NCBI GenBank assembly: GCA_965116935.1
Contig: OZ220737.1
Span: 5,022,001 to 5,086,000, forward strand
Direction of reading: 5' to 3'
Source of the DNA: VXYL01 sp965116935
Lineage (GTDB): Bacteria > Pseudomonadota > Gammaproteobacteria > Pseudomonadales > Azotimanducaceae
DNA length: 64,000 nt
In this document: piece after piece, positions 62,764 to 64,000 of the stretch
Layout of the letters: every line of letters begins with the position of its first letter
Position numbering within the stretch: the stretch's first letter is position 1
Translations under genes and position numbers: made by a program
Notes under the pieces: generated by a model
What the model was told of the DNA's origin: nothing
Database searches by the model: none
Seen by the model: the letters and a program-made list of their open reading frames with translations, nothing else

Positions 62764-64000
62764 CGATAAGCGACGAGGACATCCGTCGACAGTTGGCACT
62801 AGGCGAGGACAGCCGATGGGAGTTCAAGCAGTTCGAGTTCAGCGGGAACACTCCCACCAGCCCCCGCAGGAGTGTTCTGGCCGACGAAATCGGCGCTTTC
62901 GCCAACGCGAACGGCGGCGTATTGCTGTGCGGGGTAGCTGACGACGGGACGATCCAAGGAATGTCCCGGGAGCAACTAGCCGCCCTTGACCATTTGCTCG
63001 TGGAGGTAGGCACCGACGCCATCGAGCCGCCGTTGCGTATCCATGTCTATCACAGGGAACTCGATGGAAGGGCTCTCTTGCTCGTGGAAGTCCCCCGTGG
63101 CGAGGCCGTGCACGAACAGGCCGGACGGGCGTTCGTCCGGGTGGGAGCCACAAAACGCCGTTTGCGCGGGGACGAGCGCCTGAGGCTGGCACAGAGTCGT
63201 GCGCAAGCCCGCTATCTGTGGTTCGACAAACAGGTCGTACCGGGAACCGGGTTCGAAACGCTTGTCGAGCGCTTGTGGGAGCCGCTGCTAAGCATCCAGG
63301 GAGCGACCGACCCGAGGCGCGGCCTCATGAACCTCCGCCTGTTGGCACAGGACGAAGCCGGTGTAGACCGGGCCACAGTCGCCGGCATACTGCTTTGCAC
63401 CCCCGCACCACAGGATTGGCTAGGGCACGCGACGATTGTCGCCACTCACTATCGCGGCAACGACAGGGCTTCGGGTCAGTTGGACGCACAGGAGATCATC
63501 GGCCCGCTTCCTGTCCAGATTGCAGATGCCGTGCAGTTCGTCGTTCGCAACATGCGTGTCGCCGCACGCAAGACGCCGGAGCGAGAGGACGTGCCGCAGT
63601 ACAGCAAGGCCGCCGTCTTTGAAGCTGTCGTCAACGCGGTCGCGCACCGCGACTACTCAATGTCCGCGCGCAGCATCCGGCTTTCCCTGTTCAAGGACCG
63701 CCTGGAGATTGACTCCCCCGGACCTCTCCCGAACGGCATGACCATAGAAGGCATGGAAGCGAGTCAAGCCACTCGCAATGAGGTGATCGCTTCCGTATTC
63801 GGCCGCATTCCCGTGGGAAGGGTGGCTGGTTCCGACCATCGTCGCTACCTGATGGAACGCCGCGGCGACGGCGTGTCGATCATCCGCAAAGAAACGCAGG
63901 AAAACACCGGGACCGCGCCGGAATACGAGCTGGTTGACGAGTCGAGCTTGGTGCTGCGCATTCCGGCGGCAAAGCTGGAGCTTGCGCCAGCCGACGCAAT
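62760..64000 (+). CDS. AlbA_2 (Schlafen-like) / ATP-binding protein, runs off the right edge
   Basis: The open frame from ATG 62760 (overlapping the methyltransferase TGA) continues without a stop to the end, at least 413 residues. It begins with AlbA_2 features (DSRWEFKQFEFSGNTP, GGVLLCGVADDG) followed by the ATP-binding core (AAVFEAVVNAVAHRDYSMSA, LEIDSPGPLPNGMTIE). Same class as the genes at 18.4 and 32.5 kb, closest in order to the latter. As a regulator or nucleic-acid-binding ATPase it is an odd terminal gene for a lipid-type operon; the overlap may be chance. Confidence 0.85.
   Translation, partial: MTISDEDIRRQLALGEDSRWEFKQFEFSGNTPTSPRRSVLADEIGAFANANGGVLLCGVADDGTIQGMSREQLAALDHLLVEVGTDAIEPPLRIHVYHRELDGRALLLVEVPRGEAVHEQAGRAFVRVGATKRRLRGDERLRLAQSRAQARYLWFDKQVVPGTGFETLVERLWEPLLSIQGATDPRRGLMNLRLLAQDEAGVDRATVAGILLCTPAPQDWLGHATIVATHYRGNDRASGQLDAQEIIGPLPVQIADAVQFVVRNMRVAARKTPEREDVPQYSKAAVFEAVVNAVAHRDYSMSARSIRLSLFKDRLEIDSPGPLPNGMTIEGMEASQATRNEVIASVFGRIPVGRVAGSDHRRYLMERRGDGVSIIRKETQENTGTAPEYELVDESSLVLRIPAAKLELAPADA

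Overview
This is a GC-rich bacterial chromosome segment, most likely from a gammaproteobacterium or a close proteobacterial relative. That is inferred from a complete glutaminyl-tRNA synthetase, a TonB-dependent receptor, an XthA-type exonuclease III, a Tat-exported DUF1552 protein, a CYP153-like P450 and several iron/2-oxoglutarate dioxygenases and CoA-transferases. That gene mix is common in uncultured marine or host-associated proteobacteria; I cannot name a species. No rRNA, tRNA or CRISPR array was recognised.

Layout. 0-5 kb: end of an aldose 1-epimerase gene, then a leftward DUF1592/DUF1552 secreted c-type cytochrome pair. 5.1-8.5 kb: RNA ligase, ABC-type ATPase and PIN nuclease in a tight rightward operon (a candidate undescribed RNA cut-and-seal module), then a TauD-like dioxygenase. 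8.5-21.5 kb: a secreted protein and a TonB receptor broken by one in-frame stop, a PQQ-type sugar dehydrogenase with two decayed copies of its 3' end further on, a Uma2-like nuclease, an NYN-LOTUS protein, an AlbA_2/ATP-binding protein and a frameshifted multiheme cytochrome gene. 21.6-23.3 kb: an intact DDE insertion sequence abutting an oligopeptide-type ABC transporter operon. 23.3-32.4 kb: ten leftward genes in one tightly spaced run (enolase-superfamily enzyme, xthA, two SDRs, DUF427, substrate-binding protein, two permeases, two ATPases).

35-50 kb is an accessory defence-rich stretch. It holds a helicase-nuclease restriction subunit and a DNA methyltransferase with a PIN gene translationally coupled between them, then an integrase relic, then a leftward two-gene operon with a 2,072-residue Cap4-like nuclease/STAND NTPase (Avs-like) and a 257-residue partner. 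A second integrase relic lies beyond. The STAND gene carries a nine-G tract near its 3' end where the reading frame appears to slip, suggesting phase variation or a frameshift mutation.

50-64 kb: small accessory genes, an IS110 relic, a transglutaminase-like membrane protein, a Phd/VapC pair, glnS, a CaiB-type CoA-transferase, a PLP dehydratase, and an overlapping operon (BtrH-like protein, fatty acid desaturase, P450, methyltransferase, AlbA_2 protein) that runs off the right edge.

A family of modular palindromic repeats (variants of an AGGGAAGGCA...TGCCTTCCCT hairpin) sits in at least six places, mostly between genes. One copy at 12370-12555 is a nearly perfect inverted repeat with the look of a MITE.
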